64,000 nucleotides of DNA from CALMEC01 sp964393105 (GTDB lineage Bacteria; Actinomycetota; Thermoleophilia; Miltoncostaeales; Miltoncostaeaceae). The stretch is from NCBI GenBank assembly GCA_964393105.1, contig CAYMSM010000065.1, positions 12,922-76,921 of the forward strand. Direction: 5' to 3'. The translations under genes were made by a program, and so were the position numbers. This document shows positions 6,770 to 14,504 of this stretch, in pieces (positions within the stretch are counted from its first letter, which is position 1; each line of letters opens with the position of its first letter). The notes below the pieces were generated by a model. That model was not told where the DNA came from and did no database searches. It saw nothing but the letters and a program-made list of their open reading frames with translations.

Positions 6770-7825
6770 TCACGCGACGACGACCGGCATCGCGGCCGGC
6801 CGCGGCGGCCGCGAGGTGACGAACCGCTCCACCTCACCCATGACGAGGTCCTCGGCGAGCGCCGCCTGCGCCAACCGCTCGCCGGAGCTCGCGGCGGCGA
6901 CCCGGCGGATGTCCTCCATCGTGTGGAGGGCGACCCCCGCAACCCCAGCGGCATCGGGGTCGATGTCGCCGGGGACGGCCATGTCGATGAGCGCCATCGG
7001 GCGCTGCGGGCGGGTGGCTATCGCGCGTTGGACGTCGGCGCACGTGACGAGCACGTGCGGCGCGGACGTCGCGGCGATGACGACGTCGGCCGACCTGATC
7101 TCGGTGTGGAGCGCGGCGAGCGTGTCGCTCCGCCAACCGCGCGGGGAGGCCAGCACTGTCGCGGCCTGGTGCCTACGGCTGATGACCATGACGCTGCGCA
7201 CCTTCCGAGCGGCGAGCGCCTCGGCGGCGACGCCTGCGATCTGCCCCGCCCCGATGATCACCACCCGTTTGTCCTCGAGCGGACCGACTGCCCGCTCCAC
7301 CAGGCGAACCGCGATCGACGGCACCGACACACGCCCCTCCCCGATTCGGGTCTCGCGGCGCACGCGCTTGCCCACCTGAACCGCGCGTCGGAAGACCCGG
7401 CTCAGCATCGGTCCGCTCGAGCCCTCTAGGGAGGCGGCCTCCCACGCCCGGCGGACCTGTCCCTGGATCTCGCTCTCCCCGAGCACCATCGAGTCGAGAC
7501 TCGACGTCACCCTGAACAGGTGCTTGACCGCCTGCAGTCCATAGTGGACATAGAGGGAGCGCGACAGTTCGGGCAGGCCGATTCCGCTCGTGGCGGCGAG
7601 CGCCTGGACAAGGGACTCCCGTGCAGCCGCGAGATCGTGGGCAACCGCGTAGAGCTCCCTACGGTTGCACGTCGACAACGCGACGATCTCCCTGATCAGG
7701 TCACGGTCGTGGAGGTGCGATACGACTCCTGTTTCGCCGTGCACCCCAAGCACGCAGCGCCCGAGCAGGTCCACGGGGGCGGTGCGGTGGGAGAGGCCCA
7801 CGCAGATGAGATGCTCGATCCTCAT
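6770..7825 (-). CDS. hemA: Glutamyl-tRNA reductase, lacking the C-terminal dimerisation domain
   Basis: 351 residues, making glutamate-1-semialdehyde from Glu-tRNA for tetrapyrroles. The N-terminal catalytic domain has GLSHRTAPV and the nucleophile in LSTCNRRELYAV. GESEIQGQV follows, then the NADPH domain with VVIIGAGQIAGVAAEAL and DMAVPGDIDP. The chain stops at MPVVVA, just where other family members (about 420 residues) start the long dimerisation helices. The next ~100 bases in any frame show no continuation. Whether the enzyme is still active is open. It is divergent from hemE-hemH, with about 370 bp of shared upstream region. Confidence 0.93.
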   Translation of the reverse strand: MRIEHLICVGLSHRTAPVDLLGRCVLGVHGETGVVSHLHDRDLIREIVALSTCNRRELYAVAHDLAAARESLVQALAATSGIGLPELSRSLYVHYGLQAVKHLFRVTSSLDSMVLGESEIQGQVRRAWEAASLEGSSGPMLSRVFRRAVQVGKRVRRETRIGEGRVSVPSIAVRLVERAVGPLEDKRVVIIGAGQIAGVAAEALAARKVRSVMVISRRHQAATVLASPRGWRSDTLAALHTEIRSADVVIAATSAPHVLVTCADVQRAIATRPQRPMALIDMAVPGDIDPDAAGVAGVALHTMEDIRRVAAASSGERLAQAALAEDLVMGEVERFVTSRPPRPAAMPVVVA

Positions 7826-8195
7826 CCGTCACCCAGCATCACCGGAGGCCGGCACTTCACGAGGTGCGCCGCGGCTACCTGCCTGACACTGCTGTGTGAC
7901 GTTCACCGTTCTGCGCTCCCTCGCTGGGCACGGCTGAAGCCTTCTCGACGAGCCGCGGGTTGCGCGACCCTCAGAGACGATCGCGCGAAACGGCTCGCCG
8001 TCCAATGGACTTAAGTCTAGGTCGAGGTATAGTTTTTGTATTATTCACTTTCGTAAGCCGGCTCATGCGAAGACCCGGTACGCGCACGTGATGCACCGAT
8101 CGGTCAGGGATGCTGATCAGCGCCGAATGCCCCTGCGCTAACGTACCGGTGTGCCAGTCATTCGCTCCGACAAACGAATCATGGGAGGTTGAAAC
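7826..8195. promoter_or_regulatory. Divergent hemA/hemE promoter region
   Basis: This stretch between the divergent haem genes has no coding frame I can support. An AT-rich island at about 8009-8058 stands out. It has the palindrome GACTTAAGTC (8008-8017) and a rightward -10-like TATAGT (8028-8033), leaving a ~160-nt leader before hemE. I see no recognisable riboswitch. The palindrome could be an operator; that is inference. Confidence 0.45.
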
Positions 8196-9266
8196 GTGTC
8201 GCCAGAGACCGCCATTGGGGCGATGACGGGTGAGGAGCGGATGCTGGGGGCGTGCCGCCTGGAGCCGGTCGACTGCACGCCTGTGTGGTTCATGCGCCAG
8301 GCGGGCCGGTGTCTGGCCGAGTACCGGGAGCTTCGCGAGAGGTACGACATCCTGACGATGACGCGCACCCCCGAGCTGTGCACCCAGGTCACGCTGATGC
8401 CGGTGAAGCTGATGGGTGTCGACGCCGCGGTGCTCTACGCCGACATCATGCTCCCGCTCTACGGCATGGGGGTTCCGTTTTCGATCGACCCGGGCATCGG
8501 CCCGATCATCCCGAATCCGATCCGCGACCAGGCGGCCATCCGGGCGCTTCGCATCGTCGAGGCCGAAGAGGGCACGCCAGAGCTCTTCGAGGCGATCGGG
8601 ATGGTGCGCAAGGAACTTGCCGGGCGGGCGGCGGTCGTCGGCTTCGCGGGCGCCCCCTACACGCTCGCCTCGTACATGATCGAGGGCAGGCCGAGTAAGG
8701 ACCGCGGCATGGCCAAGACCCTGATGTACGGCCAACCCGAGCTGTGGGCCGAGCTGATGGAGACGCTTACCGAGGTGACGATCCGGTACCTGACCGCGCA
8801 GGTCAAGGCCGGCGCGCAGGTGCTGCAACTGTTCGACTCGTGGATCGGCGATCTGGGTCCCGCTGCCTACGCGGAGCACGTGTTGCCCTACAACCGGCGC
8901 ATCTTCGCCGCCGTCCGCGAGGCCACCGGCGTCCCGACGATTCACTTCGGCACCGGCATCGGCGGCATTCTCGAGCAGGTGGCGTCGGCCGGATCGGACC
9001 TGGTGTGCGTGGACTGGCGCGTCGGACTGGCCGATGCATGGCGGCGCATCGGCCACGACAAGGGTATCCAGGGCAACCTCGACTCGACCGTCGCCCTGGC
9101 TCCCTGGGAGGCCATCGAGCGGGAGGCCAACCGTGTGCTCGACGAGGCGGCGGGCCGCCCCGGCCACGTCTTCAACCTGGGCCACGGAGTCCTTCCAGAC
9201 ACGGACCCGGGCAAGCTCACGCGACTCGTCGAGCACGTCCACGAGACCACGGCGGAAGGCGAATGA
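8196..9266 (+). CDS. hemE: Uroporphyrinogen decarboxylase
   Basis: 356 residues from GTG 8196, with GGGAGG eight bases upstream. It removes four acetate carboxyls from uroporphyrinogen III to give coproporphyrinogen III. The signature PVWFMRQAGRCLAEYR near residue 30 is present, with Cys in place of the usual Tyr/Ser. The substrate-binding YADIMLP, the IHFGTGIGG block and the late FNLGHGVLP follow. Length is normal. Its TGA overlaps the hemH start (ATGA), so both enzymes come from one coupled message. Confidence 0.96.
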   Translation: MSPETAIGAMTGEERMLGACRLEPVDCTPVWFMRQAGRCLAEYRELRERYDILTMTRTPELCTQVTLMPVKLMGVDAAVLYADIMLPLYGMGVPFSIDPGIGPIIPNPIRDQAAIRALRIVEAEEGTPELFEAIGMVRKELAGRAAVVGFAGAPYTLASYMIEGRPSKDRGMAKTLMYGQPELWAELMETLTEVTIRYLTAQVKAGAQVLQLFDSWIGDLGPAAYAEHVLPYNRRIFAAVREATGVPTIHFGTGIGGILEQVASAGSDLVCVDWRVGLADAWRRIGHDKGIQGNLDSTVALAPWEAIEREANRVLDEAAGRPGHVFNLGHGVLPDTDPGKLTRLVEHVHETTAEGE

Positions 9267-10162
9267 CCGGGGTGCTCCTGATGACGTTCGGCACATCGGT
9301 CACGTCGGACGGCGTCGAGGGGTACCTGCGAAGCGTCTACCAGCGCAATCCCCCTGACGACGTGGTCGCCGAGTTCAAACGCCGCTTCGACCTGATCGGG
9401 CGCTCGCCGCTGATCGAGACCACGCTCGCCCAAGCCGCCGGCCTGCAACGTGCCCTCGATGCCGAGCACGGTCAGGGCAACTTCCGGGTCGAGGTCGGGA
9501 TGCTCCATACCGAGCCCCGGATCGCGACTGCCCTTGTCAGCCTCATCGCGGCGGGTGCGGATCGCATCATCGGGATCGTGCTCGCACCGCAGTACTCGCC
9601 CCTGATCCTGGGCGGCTACACCCGCGCGGTCGAAGCCGCGATCAGCGAGCAGAGCATCGCGGTGCCGGTCCACGTCGCAGGCGCATGGCATGACGTGCCC
9701 GGGTGGATCGACTCGCTGGCCGAGCGTGTGCGCGAGACGATCGACGCCGCCGGCGAGTTGCCGATCGTGTTCACCGCCCACAGCCTTCCCAAGCCGGTGC
9801 TCGAGCGTGACCCGGGTTACCTGGAGCAGATCCACGAAACGATCCGTGGCGTCGCCGAGCGCGTCGGGCTTCGCGACGATCAGTGGCAGTTCGGCTACCA
9901 GAGCGCTGGACACAGCCCCGAGGAGTGGCTGACCCCCGATTTCAAGGACCTGGTCCCCGGCATCGCCGAGGCCGGACACACCGGCGTGATCTTCGTGCCG
10001 GTGCAGTTCGTCGCCGACCACCTGGAGACGCTCTACGACATCGACATCGCAGGCCGCGAGGAGGCCGAGGAGGTCGGCCTGGAGTTCCACCGCGTGCCCG
10101 TACCGAACGCCTCGCCCGCGTTCGCCGAGGCATTGCGCCAGGTCGTCGCCCGCGAGACCTGA
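9263..10162 (+). CDS. hemH: Ferrochelatase (probably coproporphyrin ferrochelatase)
   Basis: 299 residues from ATG 9263, overlapping hemE. MTGVLLMTFGTS is the ferrochelatase N-terminus. VFTAHSLP carries the catalytic histidine, YQSAGHSPEEWLTPD the porphyrin-binding segment, and FVADHLETLYDID the metal-side Glu. The compact length and the actinobacterial setting fit the coproporphyrin-dependent route, in which iron goes into coproporphyrin III (CpfC). No HemY/CgoX or HemQ/ChdC gene lies adjacent, so that assignment rests on family knowledge. Confidence 0.94.
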   Translation: MTGVLLMTFGTSVTSDGVEGYLRSVYQRNPPDDVVAEFKRRFDLIGRSPLIETTLAQAAGLQRALDAEHGQGNFRVEVGMLHTEPRIATALVSLIAAGADRIIGIVLAPQYSPLILGGYTRAVEAAISEQSIAVPVHVAGAWHDVPGWIDSLAERVRETIDAAGELPIVFTAHSLPKPVLERDPGYLEQIHETIRGVAERVGLRDDQWQFGYQSAGHSPEEWLTPDFKDLVPGIAEAGHTGVIFVPVQFVADHLETLYDIDIAGREEAEEVGLEFHRVPVPNASPAFAEALRQVVARET

Positions 10163-10163
10163 T

Positions 10164-10400
10164 CCGCACGAGAGGGCTCGCAACGCGTCGATCTTCCAAC
10201 CGTACTTTGCGACGGGAGCGCACAAGCGACTCTGGGAGTACACGTTTCTGGAGGCCGCCCCGGGGGCGATCGCAGCCGGAATGGTGGATCAGAGCGAGGT
10301 CGACGAGCTGGTGGCCGAGTTCGCAAGTATCGGCACCGACGACACCACGCTGGTCGTCCAGCCGTGCCTCGTCTCCGTCCGAGGAAGGGCACCCGAGTAA
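10164..10400 (+). pseudogene. C-terminal remnant of a SAM-dependent methyltransferase
   Basis: An open frame without a start codon reads SIFQPYFATGAHKRLWEYTF, LEAAPGAIAAGMVDQSEVDE, LVAEF, DDTTLVVQP and ends at TAA 10398-10400. This looks like the last ~75 residues of a class I methyltransferase of the kind ending in an EVDELVAEL helix and a DDTTLV strand. It begins immediately after the hemH stop in a different frame, so the front of the gene was lost. The assignment comes from family resemblance only. Confidence 0.5.
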
Positions 10401-10454
10401 CAGATCTCGCGTGCGGCGTTGCAGGGGACGCCCGCGCCAAGTGGTTCACTACTA

Positions 10455-10622
10455 CTAGTGGTGTGACATCAAAATGGCGTGCCTGTATCCCTGCGCGAGA
10501 GCGAGCGAGGCGGTGGACGCAGGTCGTCGTGAATATCGGGCATATTCGCGATACCGAGGACGCCGCATCGCGACGCTCGCAGCCAGGGAGACACCACCGC
10601 TATTTCGATGTCGCACCACTAG
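10455..10622. mobile_element. 168-bp MITE-like element with 25-bp terminal inverted repeats
   Basis: The left end (10455-10479, beginning CTAGTGGTGTGACATC) and the reverse complement of the right end (10598-10622, beginning CTAGTGGTGCGACATC) match at 22 of 25 positions. The trinucleotide CTA flanks both ends (10452-10454 and 10623-10625) as a possible target duplication. The interior has no convincing gene but holds GAATAT-cgggc-ATATTC. No transposase is present, so it would be a non-autonomous element. It lies between the methyltransferase remnant and the MFS gene, ending 44 bp before the MFS start. Confidence 0.65.
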
Positions 10623-10666
10623 CTAGGGTACCGCGGAGCAAACGACGAGGAGCGGCAGTCGAGGAG

Positions 10667-12106
10667 ATGGGGCACAACAAGTGGAAAGCGCTGGCTGTGC
10701 TCGGCGTCGCATACCTGATGGTCGTGCTGGACGTGTCGATCGTCAACGTCGCGCTCAACGCCATCCAGGAGGACCTGAACTTTGCGCAGGCCGACCTGCA
10801 GTGGATCGTCAGCGGCTACGCGCTGACGTTCGGCGGGTTCCTGCTCTTGGGAGGCCGGATGGGCGACATCCTCGGCCGCCGCCGGCTGTTCGTCGCGGGG
10901 CTCATCGCGTTCGCGACCTTCTCGCTCTTGTGTGGGCTCGCGACCTCTCCCGCGATGCTCGTCGCATGCCGCATGTTGCAAGGAGCGGGCGCGGCGCTGC
11001 TGGCTCCTTCGGTGTTCTCGATCGTCTCGGTCACCTTCGAGGAAGGAGCGGAGCGGAACAAGGCCCTCGGCATCCTCGGGGCGATCGCCGGCTCGGGCGC
11101 CGCGATCGGCGTGCTGCTGGGCGGGGTGCTCACCGAGTACATCGGCTGGGAATGGTGCTTTTTCATCAACGTGCCGATCGCGATCATCGCGCTCCTATTG
11201 ACGCGCAAGTTCGTCCGCGAGAGCCACACGGAGGGCCTCGCGAGGCACTTCGACACCCAGGGAGCGGTCCTGGTGACGGCGTCGCTGATGATACTCGTCT
11301 ACGCCCTGACGATGGCGACCGACGTCGGATGGGGCGGCGTGCAGACGATTGGCTTTCTCGTGGTGTCGGTGCTGCTGATGGCCGGGTTTCTGGTCGTGGA
11401 GAGCCGCTCCAAGTCACCACTCGTCCCGCTCGGGTTCTTCAAGAACCGCACGGCCACCGGCGCCAACGTCATCGGCTTCGGGCTCGGCACCATCGTGTTC
11501 GGAATGTTCCTGCTCCTGTCGCTCTACATGCCGCAGGTGCTGGGGTACTCCGCGCTCAAGACCGGCGTCGCGTACCTCGCCGTGGCGCTCACCGCAGTCG
11601 TCGCCTCGGGCATCGCCCAGGCGATCGTGACGAAGATCGGGGTCAAGGTCGCCCTGGCCATCGGCATGCTGCTGCTGGGCGCGGGCCTGCTGTACTTCAC
11701 GCAGATCTCTGTCGACGGAACGTACGTCGGCGACCTGCTGCCGGGCTTCCTGCTCGTCGGCGTCGGCCTGGGCTTTTCGTTCGTGCCGGTCTCGATCGCT
11801 GCGCTCGCCGGGGTCAAGCCGCATGAGGCGGGGCTCGCGTCCGGCCTGATCAACACCTCGCAGCAGATCGGCGGGGCGTTGGGCGTCGCCATCCTCACCA
11901 CGGTCGCCGTCACGCGTGCCGAGAGCCAGATCGCCGGTGGAACCGAGGCCCGTTCTGCCTTTACCAGCGGTTATGGGCTGGCGTTCTGGGTCGGGCTGCT
12001 CTTTGCCGCCATCAGCTTGATCGCCACGTTCCTGATGCTGAGCGGCAAGGAGCTGGACGCACCGGTCGCCGCGCACGCCGTCGCGGGCGAGCGACCAGGC
12101 AACTGA
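10667..12106 (+). CDS. MFS drug:H+ antiporter, DHA2 (EmrB/QacA) family
   Basis: 479 residues from ATG 10667, preceded by GAGGAG; the frame is open further upstream but that part crosses the inserted element. It opens with LAVLGVAYLMVVLDVSIVNV, the motif-D1-like start of DHA2 transporters. Motif A follows as LGGRMGDILGRRRLF, and motif C as GAIAGSGAAIGVLLGGVLTE. About 14 membrane helices can be counted. The likely role is proton-driven export of a hydrophobic drug or metabolite; the substrate is unknown. No regulator is adjacent. Confidence 0.93.
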   Translation: MGHNKWKALAVLGVAYLMVVLDVSIVNVALNAIQEDLNFAQADLQWIVSGYALTFGGFLLLGGRMGDILGRRRLFVAGLIAFATFSLLCGLATSPAMLVACRMLQGAGAALLAPSVFSIVSVTFEEGAERNKALGILGAIAGSGAAIGVLLGGVLTEYIGWEWCFFINVPIAIIALLLTRKFVRESHTEGLARHFDTQGAVLVTASLMILVYALTMATDVGWGGVQTIGFLVVSVLLMAGFLVVESRSKSPLVPLGFFKNRTATGANVIGFGLGTIVFGMFLLLSLYMPQVLGYSALKTGVAYLAVALTAVVASGIAQAIVTKIGVKVALAIGMLLLGAGLLYFTQISVDGTYVGDLLPGFLLVGVGLGFSFVPVSIAALAGVKPHEAGLASGLINTSQQIGGALGVAILTTVAVTRAESQIAGGTEARSAFTSGYGLAFWVGLLFAAISLIATFLMLSGKELDAPVAAHAVAGERPGN

Positions 12107-12146
12107 CCTCGCCGGTTTGACCCGTTCTTCGACCGACCGGAAGCCC

Positions 12147-13544
12147 ATGACCCCGAGCGACGTGATGTGGTTCCGGCGCGACCTGCGCGTCGACGATCAC
12201 CCGGCGCTCCGCGCAGCGGCGGCACGCGCGGGTCCTGTGTGCCTGTTCGTCGTGGATCCCGGCATCCTCGGGCGGCGTCACCACCAGGCCCCGGCCCGGC
12301 TGCGGTTTCTGCGCGCGGGGCTGGAGGCGCTCGACGCCGAGCTTCGCGGGCGTGGCGGCCGGCTCGTCATCCGTCACGGCGACCCGGCCGAGGTCGTGCC
12401 GCAGGTTGCGTCAACCGTCGGCGCGGATCAGGTGCACGTGACCCGGGATCTCTCGCCGCTCGGGCGGGCCCGCGACGACCGCGTACAGCAGGCGCTCGCA
12501 GCAATGGGCGTCGCGTTCGCCCAGCACGGCGGTGATCTGATGGTCCCGCCCGAGGACCTCCCGGGACCCGAGGGGACCGGCTACCGGGTCTTCACGCCGT
12601 TCTACCGGGCCTGGCTCAGGGAGGTGCTCGTCGCGGCGCCGATGGCGGCTCCCGACCGGTTGGGCGGACCGGACCTGCCGTCCGACGACCTCGCCCCGCT
12701 CATGCCCGAGGGGCAACCGTTCGCACCCGCCGGGCCGGCGGCGGCTCGCAATCGACTGTCGCAGTTCGTCGCCCAAGATGCGAACTACTACCGCGAGGAG
12801 CGCGACGTCGTCGCGAACGCCGCGACATCACGGCTCTCGCCCTACCTGCGGTTCGGGATGTGCACGGCGTCGCAGATCGCGCGGGAGCTTGGGCTGCCGA
12901 AGCTCCTGTCACCGGGGCCGGAGGCTGCGTGGCGACAGGTCGCCTGGCGTGAGTTCTTCCATCATCTTCTGTGGTGGCGGCCCGAAGCGGCGCATGGCCC
13001 CCTGCAACCGCAGTTTCGCGACATCCGGTGGGACAACGATGCGGCGCACATCGCGGCGTGGACGAATGGACTTACCGGATTCCCGCTTGTCGATGCCGCA
13101 ATGCGCCAGCTCGCCGACACCGGCTGGGTCCACAATCGCGCACGGATGGTGGCGGCGTCGTTTCTGGTCAAGGACCTGCTCGTGGACTGGCGCATCGGTG
13201 AGCGCGTCTTCATGCAGCGCCTGATCGACGGCGATCCCGCCAGCAACAACGGCGGCTGGCAGTGGGTCGCCGGCACCGGCACCGACGCGGCGCCGTACTT
13301 CCGGGTGCTGAACCCCATCGTGCAGGCCAAGAAGTTCGACCCAGAGGGCATCTATGTCAAGCGCCACGTCCCCGAGCTGCGGCGCGTGCCCGAAGAGCAC
13401 ATCCACGAGCCCTGGCTCATGGACAGCGAGCTGCAAAGGCGCATCCTCTGCCGCATCGGCACCGACTACCCGGCGCCGATCGTAGACCACCTCCAGCGGC
13501 GGCGGGTAGCGATCTCCCGCTACAAGGACGCCACGATCAAATGA
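12147..13544 (+). CDS. phr: Deoxyribodipyrimidine photolyase (class I cryptochrome/photolyase)
   Basis: 465 residues from ATG 12147 (an in-frame TTG at 12117 adds ten). It repairs UV-induced pyrimidine dimers with light and reduced FAD. The N-terminal antenna domain starts VMWFRRDLRVDDHPALRAA. The C-terminal FAD domain has WRQVAWREFFHHLLWWRPEA, then TGFPLVDAAMRQLADTGWVH, NRARMVAASFLVKDLL and NNGGWQWVAGTGTDAAPYFR, which carry the FAD and lesion contacts. Domain order and length are normal. The antenna cofactor cannot be told from sequence. Confidence 0.95.
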   Translation: MTPSDVMWFRRDLRVDDHPALRAAAARAGPVCLFVVDPGILGRRHHQAPARLRFLRAGLEALDAELRGRGGRLVIRHGDPAEVVPQVASTVGADQVHVTRDLSPLGRARDDRVQQALAAMGVAFAQHGGDLMVPPEDLPGPEGTGYRVFTPFYRAWLREVLVAAPMAAPDRLGGPDLPSDDLAPLMPEGQPFAPAGPAAARNRLSQFVAQDANYYREERDVVANAATSRLSPYLRFGMCTASQIARELGLPKLLSPGPEAAWRQVAWREFFHHLLWWRPEAAHGPLQPQFRDIRWDNDAAHIAAWTNGLTGFPLVDAAMRQLADTGWVHNRARMVAASFLVKDLLVDWRIGERVFMQRLIDGDPASNNGGWQWVAGTGTDAAPYFRVLNPIVQAKKFDPEGIYVKRHVPELRRVPEEHIHEPWLMDSELQRRILCRIGTDYPAPIVDHLQRRRVAISRYKDATIK

Positions 13545-13607
13545 CGTACCCTCGTCGCGCGTCTCGATCCGATCATATGGTCGCTCACCCCTTGGCGTGA
13601 GGAACTG

Positions 13608-14342
13608 TCACCACTCGGGCAGCGGCCGGGCCCACCTCATCATCTCGTTGGCCACATCGACGTCGAAGGCCTCGGGATCGAATCCTGCCGGCACCCATTC
13701 AATGAACTCTTCATGTCGCTCGTGGGTCGGCTCGGCGACCGCGGCGAGCAAGTCGTCGTAGCCCCACGGGCCACCGCAATCCTCCGATGGGCATGCCCGC
13801 TCTCCCGCAAGGCAGACGGGGTACGTCACCCCGACCTGTCGAGGTTCGACCGCCTCGACGACAATGTCGTGCTCCCATCCGTCGCCGAAGTCGTAGTCCC
13901 ACCGCATCGTGGACTCGACGGCCGGCAGCACGTCTGCGAGCCGGACCGTCCGCTCGTCGAGGGTCGTGCGAAAGCCTTCGCCGTCAGGGATATCGAAGAT
14001 CACGCCGCCGACCTCGAACGCATGCAGGTGACCTCCAAGCCACCCAATGGCGCCTTCGATGACTCCCGCGAGCGCAGAGAGCTTGATCCCAGCCTGGATC
14101 CACCGTCCCTCGCGGCGCGGATGCGCGCGGATCGCCGTCGCCATGCGGGTTCGGCGTCGACCCGAAGGGTTCACCCTGCGGGTGCTCCGCCGCACCCGCC
14201 TGGCTCGGCGCCCGCACACCCCGCATCCACGATGATCGGTGGATCCAGGCTCAGACGGCACCTCAATGCGCCGCCACACCGGTGGCTCGACCTGACGCAG
14301 GGTCACCTTCAACCGATGAACCGTCTTTGGTCGTGTCGCCAT
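13608..14342 (-). CDS. Plasmid pRiA4b ORF-3 family protein with an internal insertion
   Basis: 244 residues from ATG 14342, with CGGAGGGAG before it. The family start VHRLKVTLRQVEPPVWRRIE and the core GWLGGHLHAFEVGG, WDYDFGDGWEHDIVVE and CPSEDCGGPWGYDDL are clear (IS1096-associated/pRiA4b ORF-3, a family of unknown function). Between IEVPS and IKLSALAGVIEGAIGW, where relatives run on directly, about 54 Arg-rich residues are inserted. They are encoded by a 161-bp inverted-repeat-flanked segment (14091-14251) that keeps the frame open. The insertion falls in the N-terminal subdomain and may or may not be tolerated. Confidence 0.85.
   Translation of the reverse strand: MATRPKTVHRLKVTLRQVEPPVWRRIEVPSEPGSTDHRGCGVCGRRARRVRRSTRRVNPSGRRRTRMATAIRAHPRREGRWIQAGIKLSALAGVIEGAIGWLGGHLHAFEVGGVIFDIPDGEGFRTTLDERTVRLADVLPAVESTMRWDYDFGDGWEHDIVVEAVEPRQVGVTYPVCLAGERACPSEDCGGPWGYDDLLAAVAEPTHERHEEFIEWVPAGFDPEAFDVDVANEMMRWARPLPEW
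14091..14251. mobile_element. 161-bp inverted-repeat insertion inside the pRiA4b-like gene
   Basis: Both ends carry the same perfect 15-bp inverted repeat, AGCCTGGATCCACCG (14091-14105) and its complement (14237-14251). The segment interrupts a conserved protein exactly between VPS and IKL. With one duplicated G it adds 162 bp, so the host gene stays in frame and free of stops. No transposase is encoded. It is probably a small non-autonomous element. It is unrelated in end sequence to the element at 10455-10622. Confidence 0.65.
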
Positions 14343-14504
14343 CACTCCCTCCGAGGAACCTGCATCGGCCCAGATCATCTCATGACCATCGGGTCGGACG
14401 TCCAGCGAAAATCGGACAACATCGACCCGGCAGGGCGCGGTACGCTACGGAGCGAATAGGTTGCGGTCGCGTATCAGCGCGACCAGCCGCAGCTGCCCAC
14501 GACC

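Noticed and set aside
7826..8195. A cobalamin or other riboswitch between hemA and hemE
   Set aside because: No recognisable conserved box or pairing pattern could be found by eye.
10475..10624. A short Phd-like antitoxin peptide inside the 168-bp element
   Set aside because: Only a vague resemblance spread over two frames; no start, partner toxin or consistent reading.
10364..10666. An N-terminal extension of the MFS protein by ~100 residues
   Set aside because: The extension crosses the inverted-repeat element and has no transporter character; ATG 10667 has a ribosome site and starts the first helix.
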